This document shows positions 1 through 9,623 of a stretch of 64,000 bases of DNA, in pieces. Numbering within the stretch: the first letter of the stretch is position 1; every line of letters starts with the position of its first letter. The notes under the pieces were generated by a model. That model was not told the DNA's origin and ran no database searches. It saw nothing but the letters and a program-made list of their open reading frames with translations. The stretch lies in assembly GCF_018119395.1 (NCBI RefSeq), contig NZ_JAGPWD010000006.1:62001-126000 (forward strand), written 5' to 3'. Position numbers and translations under genes: made by a program. This stretch comes from Massilia sp. ZL223 (GTDB lineage: Bacteria > Pseudomonadota > Gammaproteobacteria > Burkholderiales > Burkholderiaceae_D).

Positions 1-88
1 CGACGGCAACCAGTCGCATGCGGCCCAGATGCTGGGCATCAACCGGAATACTTTGCGAAAAAAACTGCAAGAGCACGGACTGCTCTAA
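1..88 (+). CDS. fis: DNA-binding protein Fis, C-terminal fragment (5-prime end outside window)
   Basis: The reading frame starting at base 2 encodes 28 residues ending [13 protein letters not shown] before a TAA stop at 86-88. This is the C-terminal helix-turn-helix of Fis-family proteins, where NRNTLRKKL forms the recognition helix. Fis is a nucleoid-associated protein that bends DNA. Its position directly before purH matches the usual Burkholderiales order. Only the last part of the gene is in the window, so its start and promoter cannot be assessed. Confidence 0.85.
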   Translation, partial: DGNQSHAAQMLGINRNTLRKKLQEHGLL

Positions 89-176
89 TCCAGCGCGGAA
101 TGGGTGGCCGCGTGTTGGGCGTGGCCGCTATCGGTCCGCCGTCCGACCGCAAGAATTCTTAACCACAGGCCACACC

Positions 177-1763
177 ATGATCAAACAAGCCCTCATTTCC
201 GTTTCCGACAAGACCGGCGTGCTCGACTTCGCGCGCGCCCTCAGCGCACTCGGCGTCAACATCCTGTCGACTGGCGGCACCGCCAAGCTGCTGCAGGATA
301 ACGGCGTCCAGGTGACCGAGGTTGCCGATTACACCGGTTTCCCGGAAATGCTCGACGGCCGCGTCAAGACCCTGCACCCGAAGGTCCACGGCGGCATCCT
401 GGCGCGCCGCGACCTGCCTGAGCACGTCGCCAAGCTGGACGAGCACGGCATTCCGCAGATCGACATGGTCGTGGTCAACCTGTACCCGTTCCAGCAGACC
501 GTCGCCAAGGAAGAGTGCTCGCTGGAAGATGCGATCGAGAACATCGACATCGGCGGCCCGACCATGCTGCGCTCGGCGGCCAAGAACCACCGCGACGTGG
601 TCGTGATCGTCGACCCGGCCGACTATGGCGTGGTGCTGGCCGAGATGAAGGGCACGGGCGAAGCCGCCGGCCCGGTCAGCTACGAAACCAAGTTCCGCCT
701 GGCCAAGAAAGTGTTCGCCCACACCGCCCAGTACGACGGCGCGATCACCAACTACCTGACCAGCCTGGGCGAAGACCGCCAGCACGCGACCCGTTCGGGC
801 TATCCGCAGACCCTGAACATGAGCTTCGAAAAGGTCCAGGACATGCGCTACGGCGAGAACCCGCACCAGGGCGCCGCCTTCTACCGCGACATCGCTCTAG
901 TTCCCGGCGCGCTGGCCAACTACCGCCAGCTGCAGGGCAAGGAACTGTCATACAACAACATCGCCGACGCCGACGCGGCCTGGGAATGCGTCAAGTCGCT
1001 GGGCGGCCTGGGCCAGCCGGCCGGCTGCGTGATCGTCAAGCACGCCAACCCGTGCGGCGTGGCGATCGGCGCGGACGCGCTCGACGCCTACAACCGCGCC
1101 CTGCAGACCGACCCGACCTCGGCCTTCGGCGGCATCATCGCCTTCAACGTCGAAGTCGACGGCAAGGCGGCCGAAGCGCTGGCCAAGCTGTTCGTGGAAG
1201 TGCTGATCGCCCCGAGCTTCACGCCTGACGCGCGCCAGATCATGTCGGCCAAGCAGAACGTGCGCCTGCTGGAAATTCCGCTGGGCGCCGGCCAGAACCC
1301 CTACGACGTCAAGCGCGTCGGCGGCGGCCTGCTGGTGCAGTCGCCGGACGCCAAGAACGTGGGCCTGGGCGACCTGCGCGTGGTCACCAAGAAGCAGCCG
1401 ACCCAGCAGCAGCTGCAGGACATGATGTTCGCGTGGCGCGTGGCCAAGTTCGTCAAGTCGAACGCCATCGTGTTCTGCGGTAACGGCATGACCCTGGGCG
1501 TGGGCGCGGGCCAGATGAGCCGCATCGACTCGGCGCGCATCGCTTCGATCAAGGCCCAGAACGCCGGCCTGACCCTGGCCGGTTCGGCCGTGGCCTCGGA
1601 CGCCTTCTTCCCGTTCCGCGACGGCCTGGACGTGGTGGTCGATGCGGGCGCGACCTGCGTCATCCACCCGGGCGGCTCGATGCGCGACCAGGAAGTGATC
1701 GACGCGGCCGATGAGCGCGGCGTCGTGATGCTGTACACCGGTACCCGTCACTTCCGCCACTAA
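177..1763 (+). CDS. purH: Bifunctional AICAR transformylase / IMP cyclohydrolase PurH
   Basis: This 528-residue protein catalyses the last two steps of de novo purine synthesis, formylating AICAR and then closing the ring to IMP. The N-terminal 150 residues or so form the MGS-like cyclohydrolase domain ([23 protein letters not shown]). The rest is the transformylase domain, with the Lys-His pair of the KHANPCG motif at residues 288-289. The length matches the family. The ATG at 177 was chosen because homology begins at [12 protein letters not shown]; the frame stays open upstream to base 18, but that stretch overlaps fis and is not PurH-like. A hairpin at 1774-1800 follows the stop. Confidence 0.97.
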   Translation: MIKQALISVSDKTGVLDFARALSALGVNILSTGGTAKLLQDNGVQVTEVADYTGFPEMLDGRVKTLHPKVHGGILARRDLPEHVAKLDEHGIPQIDMVVVNLYPFQQTVAKEECSLEDAIENIDIGGPTMLRSAAKNHRDVVVIVDPADYGVVLAEMKGTGEAAGPVSYETKFRLAKKVFAHTAQYDGAITNYLTSLGEDRQHATRSGYPQTLNMSFEKVQDMRYGENPHQGAAFYRDIALVPGALANYRQLQGKELSYNNIADADAAWECVKSLGGLGQPAGCVIVKHANPCGVAIGADALDAYNRALQTDPTSAFGGIIAFNVEVDGKAAEALAKLFVEVLIAPSFTPDARQIMSAKQNVRLLEIPLGAGQNPYDVKRVGGGLLVQSPDAKNVGLGDLRVVTKKQPTQQQLQDMMFAWRVAKFVKSNAIVFCGNGMTLGVGAGQMSRIDSARIASIKAQNAGLTLAGSAVASDAFFPFRDGLDVVVDAGATCVIHPGGSMRDQEVIDAADERGVVMLYTGTRHFRH

Positions 1764-1773
1764 TCTGCCTGCC

Positions 1774-1800
1774 GGCGGGATCCTTTCTGCGGATCCCGCC
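1774..1800. terminator. Hairpin after purH
   Basis: The arms GGCGGGATCC (1774-1783) and GGATCCCGCC (1791-1800) are perfectly complementary around a 7-base loop. No T-tract follows, so this is either a weak terminator or an mRNA 3-prime stabiliser separating purH from ruvC. Confidence 0.45.
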
Positions 1801-1889
1801 ATCCAAGTGGTGTGATCAAAACCGCCACTTACTGTGTTTTTCTACAGTATTTTTCCCACGAACACCCCCAGCCGCTATATCATTCCACA

Positions 1890-2426
1890 ATGATTATTCT
1901 CGGCATCGACCCGGGCCTGCGTACGACGGGGTTCGGCGTCATTGAAAAACATGGCGCGAAGCTGCGCTACATCGCCTCGGGCACCATCAAGACGGGCCTG
2001 GAGGGGGCGCTGCCGCCGCGCCTGAAGATCATCCTGGACGGCGTGAGCGAAGTCGTCGCCACCTATGGCCCCGTGTGCGCGGCCATCGAAAAAGTCTTCG
2101 TCAACGTCAATCCGCAGTCGACCCTGCTGCTGGGCCAGGCGCGCGGCGCCGCGATCACGGCCCTGGTCGGCGCCGACCTGGATGTCGCGGAGTACACCGC
2201 GGTCCAGGTGAAGCAGGCCGTGGTCGGCACCGGCAAGGCCGCCAAGGCCCAGGTCCAGGACATGGTTTCGCGCCTGCTCAAGCTGCCGGGCCTGCCGGGC
2301 AGCGACGCCGCCGACGCGCTCGGCGTGGCGATCTGCCATGCCAACACGATGGATGCGCTGGCCATGGTCCACGCGGCCGCGCCCGCCATGCAGGGCCTGC
2401 GCATGAAACGCAATCGTCTCGTCTAA
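1890..2426 (+). CDS. ruvC: Holliday junction endonuclease RuvC
   Basis: RuvC is a 178-residue dimeric Mg-dependent resolvase that cuts four-way junctions. The start at 1890 places the RNase H-fold motif [12 protein letters not shown] at residues 5-16, with catalytic Asp7. AIEKVFVN carries the central acidic residue, and the C-terminal [14 protein letters not shown] supplies the remaining catalytic aspartates. Length is normal. The frame is open from 1812, but the extra residues do not resemble the family. It is followed 15 bp later by ruvA, consistent with one ruvCAB transcript. Confidence 0.96.
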   Translation: MIILGIDPGLRTTGFGVIEKHGAKLRYIASGTIKTGLEGALPPRLKIILDGVSEVVATYGPVCAAIEKVFVNVNPQSTLLLGQARGAAITALVGADLDVAEYTAVQVKQAVVGTGKAAKAQVQDMVSRLLKLPGLPGSDAADALGVAICHANTMDALAMVHAAAPAMQGLRMKRNRLV

Positions 2427-2441
2427 CAAGGAAGAACAACG

Positions 2442-3020
2442 ATGATCGGACGCCTTTCCGGAATCCTGCTCGAAAAAACGCCGCCCCAGGTGCTGGTGGA
2501 CTGCAATGGCATCGGCTATGAAGTCGACGTGCCGATGAGCACCTTCTACAACCTGCCGCACACCGGCGAGAAAGTGGTGCTGTTCACCCACCTGATCGTG
2601 CGCGAAGACGCCCACCTGCTGTTCGGCTTCGGCACCGCGTCCGAGCGCGCGCTGTTCCGCCAGCTGATCAAGATCACCGGCATCGGCGCGCGCATGGGCC
2701 TGGCGATCCTGTCCGGCATGTCGGTGGCCGACCTGTCGCAGGCCGTCACCCTGCAGGAAACCGGGCGCCTGGTGAAGATCCCCGGCATCGGCAAGAAGAC
2801 CGCCGAACGCCTGCTGCTGGAACTGAAGGGGAAGCTGGGCGCCGATATCGGCGTGGTAGGCGGCGCCGTGCGCGACGACGCCCAGGCTGACGTGCTCAAT
2901 GCGCTGGTCGCTTTGGGGTATTCTGACAAGGAGGCGCTCCTGGCGATCAAGAACCTGCCGGCCGGCAGCAGCGTTTCCGACGGTATCAAGTTCGCATTGA
3001 AGGCATTGTCCAAGGCATGA
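2442..3020 (+). CDS. ruvA: Holliday junction branch migration protein RuvA
   Basis: RuvA (192 residues) forms the tetramer that binds the four-way junction and loads RuvB. An N-terminal OB-fold ([12 protein letters not shown]) is followed by tandem helix-hairpin-helix motifs ([15 protein letters not shown] and [17 protein letters not shown]). A C-terminal RuvB-contacting domain ends LKALSKA. An AAGGAAG ribosome site lies 8 bases before the ATG. The stop overlaps the ruvB start as ATGA, indicating translational coupling. Confidence 0.97.
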   Translation: MIGRLSGILLEKTPPQVLVDCNGIGYEVDVPMSTFYNLPHTGEKVVLFTHLIVREDAHLLFGFGTASERALFRQLIKITGIGARMGLAILSGMSVADLSQAVTLQETGRLVKIPGIGKKTAERLLLELKGKLGADIGVVGGAVRDDAQADVLNALVALGYSDKEALLAIKNLPAGSSVSDGIKFALKALSKA

Positions 3021-4084
3021 GCATCCAGACCGACAACTTCACCGAACAGCGCGTCATCGATGCCGCGCCGGCTTCGCCGAACGAGGAGGCGATCGAACGC
3101 GCCTTGCGCCCGAAACACCTGGAAGAATACGTCGGCCAGGAAAAGATCCGCGACCAGCTCGAGATCTTCATCCACGCCGCGCGCAAGCGCCGCGAAGCGC
3201 TCGACCACACCCTGCTGTTCGGTCCGCCGGGCCTGGGCAAGACCACGCTCGCCCACATCATCGCGCGCGAGATGGGCGTCAACCTGCGCCAGACTTCCGG
3301 CCCGGTGCTGGAGCGCCCGGGCGACCTGGCCGCGCTGCTGACCAACCTCGAAGCGAACGACGTGCTGTTCATCGACGAGATCCACCGCCTGTCGCCGGTG
3401 GTCGAGGAGATCCTGTATCCCGCGCTCGAGGACTACCAGATCGACATCATGATCGGCGAAGGCCCGGCCGCGCGCTCGGTCAAGCTCGACCTGCAGCCGT
3501 TTACCCTAGTGGGCGCGACCACCCGCGCCGGCATGCTGACCAATCCGCTGCGCGACCGCTTCGGCATCGTGGCGCGCCTGGAGTTCTACAACGTCGACGA
3601 GCTGACCAAGATCGTGGCGCGCAGCGCCGCGCTGCTGGAAGCGCCCATCAACGAAGAGGGCGCGCGCGAAGTCGCCAAGCGCGCCCGCGGCACGCCGCGT
3701 ATCGCCAACCGCCTGCTGCGCCGCGTGCGCGACTATGCGGAAGTGAAGGGCAACGGCGAGATCACGAAAGAGATGGCCGACCGCGCCCTGAAGATGCTCG
3801 ACGTCGACACCGTCGGCTTCGACGTCATGGACCGCAAGCTGCTGGAAGCGGTGCTGTTCAAGTTCGCCGGCGGCCCGGTGGGCATCGGCAACCTGGCGGC
3901 GGCGATCGGCGAAGCGGCCGACACCATCGAGGACGTGCTGGAACCCTACCTGATCCAGCAGGGCTACCTGCAGCGCACCCCGCGCGGCCGGATCGCCACG
4001 CCGCTGGCCTACCAGCATTTCGGCGTCACCGCGCCGCGCATCAGCCCCACGGGCGATCTCTGGGACAACCTCCCGCTGGCTTAG
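3017..4084 (+). CDS. ruvB: Holliday junction branch migration ATPase RuvB
   Basis: RuvB (355 residues) is the hexameric AAA+ motor that drives branch migration with RuvA. Walker A is GPPGLGKTT from residue 69, Walker B is DEIH at residues 120-123, sensor 1 lies in VGATTRAG, and the arginine-finger region is TNPLRDRFG. The C-terminal winged helix includes [10 protein letters not shown]. The start overlaps the end of ruvA by four bases. No clear intrinsic terminator follows; the convergent fasciclin gene ends 34 bp away. Confidence 0.97.
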   Translation: MSIQTDNFTEQRVIDAAPASPNEEAIERALRPKHLEEYVGQEKIRDQLEIFIHAARKRREALDHTLLFGPPGLGKTTLAHIIAREMGVNLRQTSGPVLERPGDLAALLTNLEANDVLFIDEIHRLSPVVEEILYPALEDYQIDIMIGEGPAARSVKLDLQPFTLVGATTRAGMLTNPLRDRFGIVARLEFYNVDELTKIVARSAALLEAPINEEGAREVAKRARGTPRIANRLLRRVRDYAEVKGNGEITKEMADRALKMLDVDTVGFDVMDRKLLEAVLFKFAGGPVGIGNLAAAIGEAADTIEDVLEPYLIQQGYLQRTPRGRIATPLAYQHFGVTAPRISPTGDLWDNLPLA

Positions 4085-4118
4085 CGCAGCCGCTCGCGCC
4101 GGCGTGCCGTGCGCTGCC

Positions 4119-5078
4119 CTACAACGCAGGAATCAGCACCTTGTCGATGACATGGATGACGCCATTGCTCGCCCGCACGTCGACCGCGCTGATCCTGGCC
4201 TGGACAGCCGTCGTATCGCGAATCGTCGGCGGCGTTCCCGATGTGAAGACGAGGCTTTGACCGGACACCGTCGCGACCGGCGTGCCGAACGGAATCTGCG
4301 TCGACAGTACCTGGCTGGGCAGGACGTGGTAGGTCAGGACGGTGCGCAGTTGCGCCGTGCTCAGGTTCGAGGGCGCGGCGGCGAAGGCGGCATCGGTCGG
4401 GGCGAACACCGTGAACGGACCGCTGCCGCTCAGCGTTCCCTGGAGATCGGCCGCCACCACGGCGGCGACGAGGGAGCTGAAGAGCGGATTCGCCTGGGCC
4501 ATCTGGACGAGGTTCAGCACGCCCGGCGGAATGAGCACCTTGTCGACCGCATGGATGACTCCGTTGCTGGCCGGGACATTGGCCGTGACCACCGTTGCGC
4601 TCGTCAGCGCCGCATCCGTGATTTTCACGCCGCTGGTGAAATCGAAGTTCAGCCTGGCCGGCGCGTTCTCGAAGGAATAGGCTGTCGCCTGGGTTGCACC
4701 ACCGGCGGCCAGGTCGGCGGACAGCTTCTTCGTGCCGAGCACATGGTAAGTCAGGATGCTTTGCAGCGCGGCCGGCGGCAAGGCATTGACCATGGCCGTC
4801 GCATCGGCAAAGCCGAGCCGTTTCGCCAGGTCGGTAAAGGCCTGGTCGGTGGGCGCGAACACCGTCAGCTGGGCATTGGCATCGGTCAGCGTGTTCGCGA
4901 TGCCGGCCTTGGCGGCCGCTGCCAGCAAGGCGTTGAAGCCCTGTGCCTTCGCTACCTCGGCGATATTCCCCTGGTTCGCTGCCGGCGGATCGTCGTCATC
5001 GCCGCCGCCGCACCCGGCCAGTCCCGTCGCCAGCGCCAGAGCAGCCAGCCCAAGTTTCAGAAAATGCCTTACGTTCAT
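4119..5078 (-). CDS. Fasciclin-domain lipoprotein with two FAS1 repeats
   Basis: This 319-residue protein is exported and lipidated: the N-terminus MNVRHFLKLGLAALALA is followed by the lipobox LAGC and a Gly/Asp-rich linker. Two fasciclin (FAS1) domains follow, at roughly residues 38-175 and 180-319. Each carries the hallmarks TVFAPTDQAF or TVFAPTDAAF, LTYHVL and NGVIHAVDKVL or NGVIHVIDKVL. FAS1 domains mediate adhesion or matrix contacts; the specific role here is unknown. A strong GGAGG site precedes the ATG. The gene is transcribed alone, towards ruvB. Confidence 0.9.
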   Translation of the reverse strand: MNVRHFLKLGLAALALATGLAGCGGGDDDDPPAANQGNIAEVAKAQGFNALLAAAAKAGIANTLTDANAQLTVFAPTDQAFTDLAKRLGFADATAMVNALPPAALQSILTYHVLGTKKLSADLAAGGATQATAYSFENAPARLNFDFTSGVKITDAALTSATVVTANVPASNGVIHAVDKVLIPPGVLNLVQMAQANPLFSSLVAAVVAADLQGTLSGSGPFTVFAPTDAAFAAAPSNLSTAQLRTVLTYHVLPSQVLSTQIPFGTPVATVSGQSLVFTSGTPPTIRDTTAVQARISAVDVRASNGVIHVIDKVLIPAL

Positions 5079-5360
5079 GTCAACCTCCGAAGTGTGAGAT
5101 GTCCGGTTTCATGCATGCCTGGTGCCGAATATAGTTCGAGTGAACCGCGATCTCAAACGCGCACGCTACAAAAGCGGTGCTTTATCGGGTCAAGACATGA
5201 GGGAGGCGGTTAAGCGGGTCATACGCGGTTCGATCCTGCGATAGATGCTGGTGCGGAGGACAGGGGAACGGAGAGGAAGCGCCGCCATGCAGCGGGTACG
5301 CATCGTCGGCAGCGGATCAGTGACCGCGCCGCCGTCGATGTCGTTTGTCGGAAAGCCTGT

Positions 5361-5765
5361 TCAGAAATGCGGCTCGCAGACTTCGCGTTCGCGCATGCGG
5401 CGGTGGCCCTGCGCGCTCATGAGTGGCATGACGAAGGTCATGTAGAGCACGATCGTCAGGCTCAGCATCGCGCTGCACATCCACAGCATCAATGGCGAAC
5501 CGCCGCGCCACATCATGGCCAGGCTGCCCAGCAAAGGCGCCGCCAGCAGCAGCCCTGCCAGCGAGCGCAGCTGCGGCGACCGGCGCATGCGGTGGCCCGC
5601 CATGCCGATCAGGAAGAAACCCGAGGATGCCAGCGTCAGGCCCACCAGCACGCCGGCGGCCCTGAAGGCGTCCGGCATGACGTTGCCATTCGGGTACAGC
5701 ATGACGGGCGGGGCCACCAGGATCATGATCCCGGCAAGCAAACACAGCAGGCGCACAAAAATCAT
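5361..5765 (-). CDS. Small four-helix membrane protein, paralogue of the protein at 9590-10093
   Basis: This 134-residue protein has four predicted membrane segments, starting near residues 3, 33, 65 and 90. I recognise no named family. The central GMAGHRMRRSPQLRSLAGLLL and the last-helix LTIVLYMTFVMPLM recur almost unchanged in the gene at 9590-10093, so the two are paralogues. The ATG at 5765 was chosen because AAAGGAG lies just upstream; the frame stays open to 5879 without membrane-like sequence. The C-terminal tail is short, cytoplasm-like and basic (GHRRMRERE). Confidence 0.72.
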   Translation of the reverse strand: MIFVRLLCLLAGIMILVAPPVMLYPNGNVMPDAFRAAGVLVGLTLASSGFFLIGMAGHRMRRSPQLRSLAGLLLAAPLLGSLAMMWRGGSPLMLWMCSAMLSLTIVLYMTFVMPLMSAQGHRRMREREVCEPHF

Positions 5766-6071
5766 GGCCGCTCCTTTTCCTGCATTAAAGCAACAAATTC
5801 GATGACGTTCATGGGAATGATGCTGAAAGATGATAGGCCTGCCCGATTGGCAAGTCTGTGGAAGATAGCATAAAGACAATATCCGATTTCACATGGCCTG
5901 TAGTTCGTGCGCCACAGTACGCTTGAAATATATTGACTAAATATTAATTAATAGGTAAGGCTGAGCAGCTGCCATTGTGACAATTGTCATCCGGCTTTGA
6001 TGGCAGCCGCTTCTATTTTGCGCTTTCCTTTCTTCGCATACTGGCTGCACTATCCACCCTGCGAGGACCCC
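5766..6071. other. Intergenic region between divergent genes
   Basis: This 306-bp gap separates the leftward four-helix membrane gene from the rightward amidohydrolase. It is AT-rich around 5925-5965 (TTGACTAAATATTAATTAATAG), unlike its surroundings, and should hold both promoters. I could not pick a convincing -35/-10 pair for either direction. No small gene is supported. Confidence 0.5.
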
Positions 6072-7892
6072 ATGAACATCACATCCCTGAAAGCCGTGCT
6101 GGCCGCCGCCGGCTTCCTCCTGAGCGGCGCCGCACTGGCCGCCGCCACCCTGGTCCAGGACGTCCGCGTCTTCGACGGCAAGAGCGCGCATGCGCGCCGC
6201 TCCGTCCTGTTCGAGGATGGCGTGGTCGTCGACGCGGATTTCCGTGGACCGGTTCCGGCTGGCGCACGCATGGTCGACGGGGCAGGGCGCAGCTTGCTGC
6301 CCGGCCTGATCGATGCCCATACCCACGCCTTCCGCGACCAGGAGCTGCCGCTGATGTTCGGCGTTACGACCCAGGTCGACATGTTCACCGGCGTGCCCCT
6401 GATGCAGGAAATGCAGGCCGCCATGAAGGCCGGCAAGAACAAGCAGCGCGCCGACATGTTCTCGGCCGGCACCCTGGTGACCGCGCCCGGCGGCCACGGC
6501 ACCCAGTTCGGCATGGCGATCCCGACCCTGACCCGCGCCGAGGATGCCCAGGCCTTTGTCGACGCCCGCATCGCCGAGGGTTCGGACTTCATCAAGATCG
6601 TGATGGAAGCGGGCGGGCACGGCATGCGCAAGCTGGACACGCTCGACCTGCCCACCGTGAAAGCGGTGATCGCGGCAGCCCACCGGCGCGGCAAGCTGGC
6701 CGTGGTGCACGTCAGCACCGAGCAGGATGCGCGCGCCGTCCTGGAAGCCGGCGCCGATGGCCTGGTCCACCTGTTCCCCGGCGCGGCCGTGCCGCAGGCG
6801 CGCGCCGACAGCCTGGCCGCGCTGGCGCGCGAGAAGGGCGCCTTCGTGATCCCGACCTTCACCGTCCTGGAGAGCGTGGCCGGCGCGCATGAGGACGACC
6901 TGCTGCGCCACCCCCAGCTGGCGAGCCTGCTGGACGGCGAAGCCCAGGGCCAGCTGAAGGCGCGCTACGGCGCCACGGCCCGGCCGGCGCTGCTCGAGGC
7001 GCCGCGCATGGTGACCGCCGCGCTGCGCCGCGCGGGCGTACCGGTGCTGGCCGGCAGCGACGCCGGCAATCCCGGCACCCAGTACGGCGTCAGCCTGCAC
7101 CGCGAACTGGCCGCCCTGGTCGAAGCCGGCCTGAGCCCGCTCGACGCGCTGGCCTCGGCGACCTCTGTGCCTGCCAAGGCTTTCAAACTGGGCCAGCGCG
7201 GCTGCATCGCCAAGGGCTGCAAGGCCGACCTGCTGCTGGTCGAGGGCGATCCGACCCGGGACATCATGGCCACGCGCCGCATTGTGGAGGTGTGGAAGGA
7301 TGGCGAGAGCGTGAACCCGATGCGCGAGGCCCGGCGCCGGCAGGTCGCGCAGGCGGCGGCCGGCAAGTCCGGCGGCAAGCCGCTCGCCTTGCCGGCGGAC
7401 GGGCGCATCAGCCAGTTCAGCGAAGCGAAGCTCGGCAGCCCCTTCGGTTCCGGCTGGATGCCGACCGTCGACGCCATCGCCGGCGGCCGCTCCACCACCA
7501 CCTTGGCGGCCCAGCCCGCGCTGGGCGATGGCCAGGTGCCGCTGGCGATCTCGGGCACGATCTCTCCCGACCTGCCCTATGCCTGGGCCGGCGCGGCCTT
7601 CATGCCGGGCGAGCGGCCGATGCAGGCGGCCGACCTGAGCGCCGCCAGGCTGGTGCGCTTCAAGGTGCGCGGCGACGGCGGCAGCTACCGCGCGATGATG
7701 ATGTCGCAGGGCGTGCCGATGCCGGGCTACGCCTTCTTCACGGCGGGGCCGGAATGGACCGAGGTGAGCATCCCCTTCAGCGCCTTCCGCGGGGTCGATC
7801 CGGCCAGGGCGACCATGATAGGATTTGCCGCCGGACCGAAGGCCGGCCCCTACCGCTTCGAGATCGCCGATGTGCGCCTGCTCGAACGCTGA
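6072..7892 (+). CDS. Secreted amidohydrolase fused to a C-terminal CIA30-like domain
   Basis: The 606-residue protein starts with a signal peptide (MNITSLKAVLAAAGFLLSGA, cleavage near ALAAA). An amidohydrolase-superfamily metal-dependent hydrolase domain follows, to about residue 440. Its metal site includes GLIDAHTHAF, the candidate bridging lysine in FIKIVMEAGG, VVHVSTE, and the Asp of LAGSDAGNPG; VEGDPTRDI closes the composite domain. Residues 460-606 (DGRISQFSEAKLG to YRFEIADVRLLER) resemble the CIA30 galactose-binding-like fold. The substrate is not evident. GCGAGGA precedes the ATG. A histidine kinase starts 22 bp after the stop, so the three genes probably share an mRNA. Confidence 0.85.
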   Translation: MNITSLKAVLAAAGFLLSGAALAAATLVQDVRVFDGKSAHARRSVLFEDGVVVDADFRGPVPAGARMVDGAGRSLLPGLIDAHTHAFRDQELPLMFGVTTQVDMFTGVPLMQEMQAAMKAGKNKQRADMFSAGTLVTAPGGHGTQFGMAIPTLTRAEDAQAFVDARIAEGSDFIKIVMEAGGHGMRKLDTLDLPTVKAVIAAAHRRGKLAVVHVSTEQDARAVLEAGADGLVHLFPGAAVPQARADSLAALAREKGAFVIPTFTVLESVAGAHEDDLLRHPQLASLLDGEAQGQLKARYGATARPALLEAPRMVTAALRRAGVPVLAGSDAGNPGTQYGVSLHRELAALVEAGLSPLDALASATSVPAKAFKLGQRGCIAKGCKADLLLVEGDPTRDIMATRRIVEVWKDGESVNPMREARRRQVAQAAAGKSGGKPLALPADGRISQFSEAKLGSPFGSGWMPTVDAIAGGRSTTTLAAQPALGDGQVPLAISGTISPDLPYAWAGAAFMPGERPMQAADLSAARLVRFKVRGDGGSYRAMMMSQGVPMPGYAFFTAGPEWTEVSIPFSAFRGVDPARATMIGFAAGPKAGPYRFEIADVRLLER

Positions 7893-7914
7893 CAAGAACA
7901 AGGAAGAGACGAGC

Positions 7915-9021
7915 ATGGAGAGAATCAGGCGCGTGCTGGCGGGGCCCTGGACCCCGCCGGAACTGGGCAAGCTGCCCTACCTGTGGATCCTGAGCCTGGG
8001 CTACCTGGGCTGGAAGTACGCCTACGTGACGCCCTCGCTGCTGGAGACGCTGCTGCTGGTGCTGACCATCCTCGTCTTCCTGCCGCTGTACTGCTTCGGC
8101 TTCTGGGCGCGCGGCTGGCAGTCGCTTGCGTGCATCGCGGCTTCCAGCCTGCTGGGCGCGCTGTGGGCGCCGCACAACGCGGGTGCGGCAAGCTTCTTCA
8201 TCTTCGCCTGCGCCATGTGCGCCGGCCTGCCGAGCGCGCGGCACGCGGTGCCGGCGGCGCTGGCGGTCCTTGGCTTCGCCTCGCTGGTCTCGCTGCGCCT
8301 GGAGTACATGCGCCTGGTCTTCCTGCTGCCGGTGCTGACCATCGGCCTGCCGGTCGCCATCTCCGCCGTCATGGACCGCAGCCTGCGCAAGTCGCGCGCC
8401 CAGCTGCTGCGCAAGCAGGAAGAGGTCGAGCACTTCGCCCGCATCGCCGAACGCGAGCGCATCTCGCGCGACCTGCACGACCTGCTGGGCCATTCGCTGT
8501 CCCTGATCGCATTGAAGGCCGAACTGGCGGGCAAGCTGGCGCGCCGCGACGCCGACGCCTGTGCGCGCGAGATCGCCGACATCGAAACCAGCGCGCGCCA
8601 GGCCCTGGCCGAAGTGCGCGCCGCCGTGACGGGCTTCCGCCAGAGCGGTCTGGCGCAAGCGCTGGCCAGCGCCCGCGCCAGCCTGGCCGCGGCCGATGTC
8701 GCGCTCACCGAGCGGGTCGAACGCTTCCCGCTGGCCCCCAGCACCGAGCACGTGGTGGCGCTGGCCGTGCGCGAAGCCGTCACCAACATCGTCCGCCATG
8801 CAGGCGCGCGCAGCTGCACCCTGTCGCTGGCGCAGGAAGGCGGGGAGGCCGTGCTGCGCGTGGCCGACGACGGAAGGCTGCGTAGCGAAGACGGCCTCCA
8901 GCACGGCAACGGACTGGAAGGCATGCGCGAGCGCGTCTCGGCCGCCGGCGGCCGTCTCGCGCTGCATGTGCGCGACGGCCTGGAACTCGAACTGCATCTG
9001 CCGAATGGGGTGACCAATTGA
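7915..9021 (+). CDS. Sensor histidine kinase, DesK/NarL-type (HisKA_3)
   Basis: This 368-residue kinase has a membrane-embedded N-terminal half (about five or six helices, residues 20-155) with no extracytoplasmic sensor domain, then a coiled linker. The dimerisation/phosphoacceptor motif ERERISRDLHDLLGHSL carries His188. The HATPase_c domain shows REAVTNIVRHA (N box), VADDGR and GNGLEGMRERV (G boxes). The short juxtamembrane organisation is that of DesK-like thermosensors or envelope sensors. The stop overlaps the TTG start of its response regulator. Confidence 0.92.
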   Translation: MERIRRVLAGPWTPPELGKLPYLWILSLGYLGWKYAYVTPSLLETLLLVLTILVFLPLYCFGFWARGWQSLACIAASSLLGALWAPHNAGAASFFIFACAMCAGLPSARHAVPAALAVLGFASLVSLRLEYMRLVFLLPVLTIGLPVAISAVMDRSLRKSRAQLLRKQEEVEHFARIAERERISRDLHDLLGHSLSLIALKAELAGKLARRDADACAREIADIETSARQALAEVRAAVTGFRQSGLAQALASARASLAAADVALTERVERFPLAPSTEHVVALAVREAVTNIVRHAGARSCTLSLAQEGGEAVLRVADDGRLRSEDGLQHGNGLEGMRERVSAAGGRLALHVRDGLELELHLPNGVTN

Positions 9022-9623
9022 TCCGCATCCTGATTGCCGAAGACCAGAAGATGGTGCTGGGCGCCCTGTGCGCGCTGCTGCGCCTGGAACCCGATGTCGA
9101 GGTGGTCGGCAGCGCCGACAACGGCCGCGACGCGCTGGCCCTGTGCCTGGACAAGGCGCCGGACATCGTCCTGACCGACATCGAAATGCCGCACATGACC
9201 GGCCTCGAGCTGGCCGCGCGCCTGCGCGAGGCGAAGTCGCCCGCGAAGGTGATCGTGGTGACCACCTTCGGGCGCAGCGGCTACCTGCGGCGCGCGCTGG
9301 AAGCCGGCGTGCGCGGCTACCTGCTCAAGGACGCGCCGGTGGACGCGCTGGCCGAGGCGATCCGCACCGTGCACGCGGGCGGACGCGCCATCGCGCCCGA
9401 GCTGGCGCTGGAGAGCTGGAGCGGCGGCAGCGACCCGCTGACCGAGCGCGAACGCCAGGTGCTGCGCCTGGCCGGAGAAGGGCGCAGCAGCGCCGACATC
9501 GCACGCCAGGTGCACCTGTCGGAGGGCACGGTGAGGAACTACCTGTCGGAAGCGATCAGCAAGGTGGGCGCGGGCAACCGCGTGGAAGCTTATCGGATGG
9601 CGCGCGACGCCGGCTGGCTGTAG
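9018..9623 (+). CDS. Response regulator, NarL/FixJ family (DesR-like)
   Basis: The 201-residue regulator has a receiver domain with acidic pocket ED at 8-9, phosphoacceptor Asp54 (VLTDIEMPHMTG), a conserved Thr (VVTTFG) and Lys in LLKDAPVD. A LuxR-type helix-turn-helix follows (TEREREVL-like TERERQVLRLAGEG, SSADIARQVHLSEGTVRNYLSEA). Translation apparently begins at TTG (9018-9020), overlapping the kinase stop as TTGA, so the pair is translationally coupled. The 3-prime end overlaps the convergent paralogous membrane gene by 34 bp. Confidence 0.93.
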   Translation: MIRILIAEDQKMVLGALCALLRLEPDVEVVGSADNGRDALALCLDKAPDIVLTDIEMPHMTGLELAARLREAKSPAKVIVVTTFGRSGYLRRALEAGVRGYLLKDAPVDALAEAIRTVHAGGRAIAPELALESWSGGSDPLTERERQVLRLAGEGRSSADIARQVHLSEGTVRNYLSEAISKVGAGNRVEAYRMARDAGWL

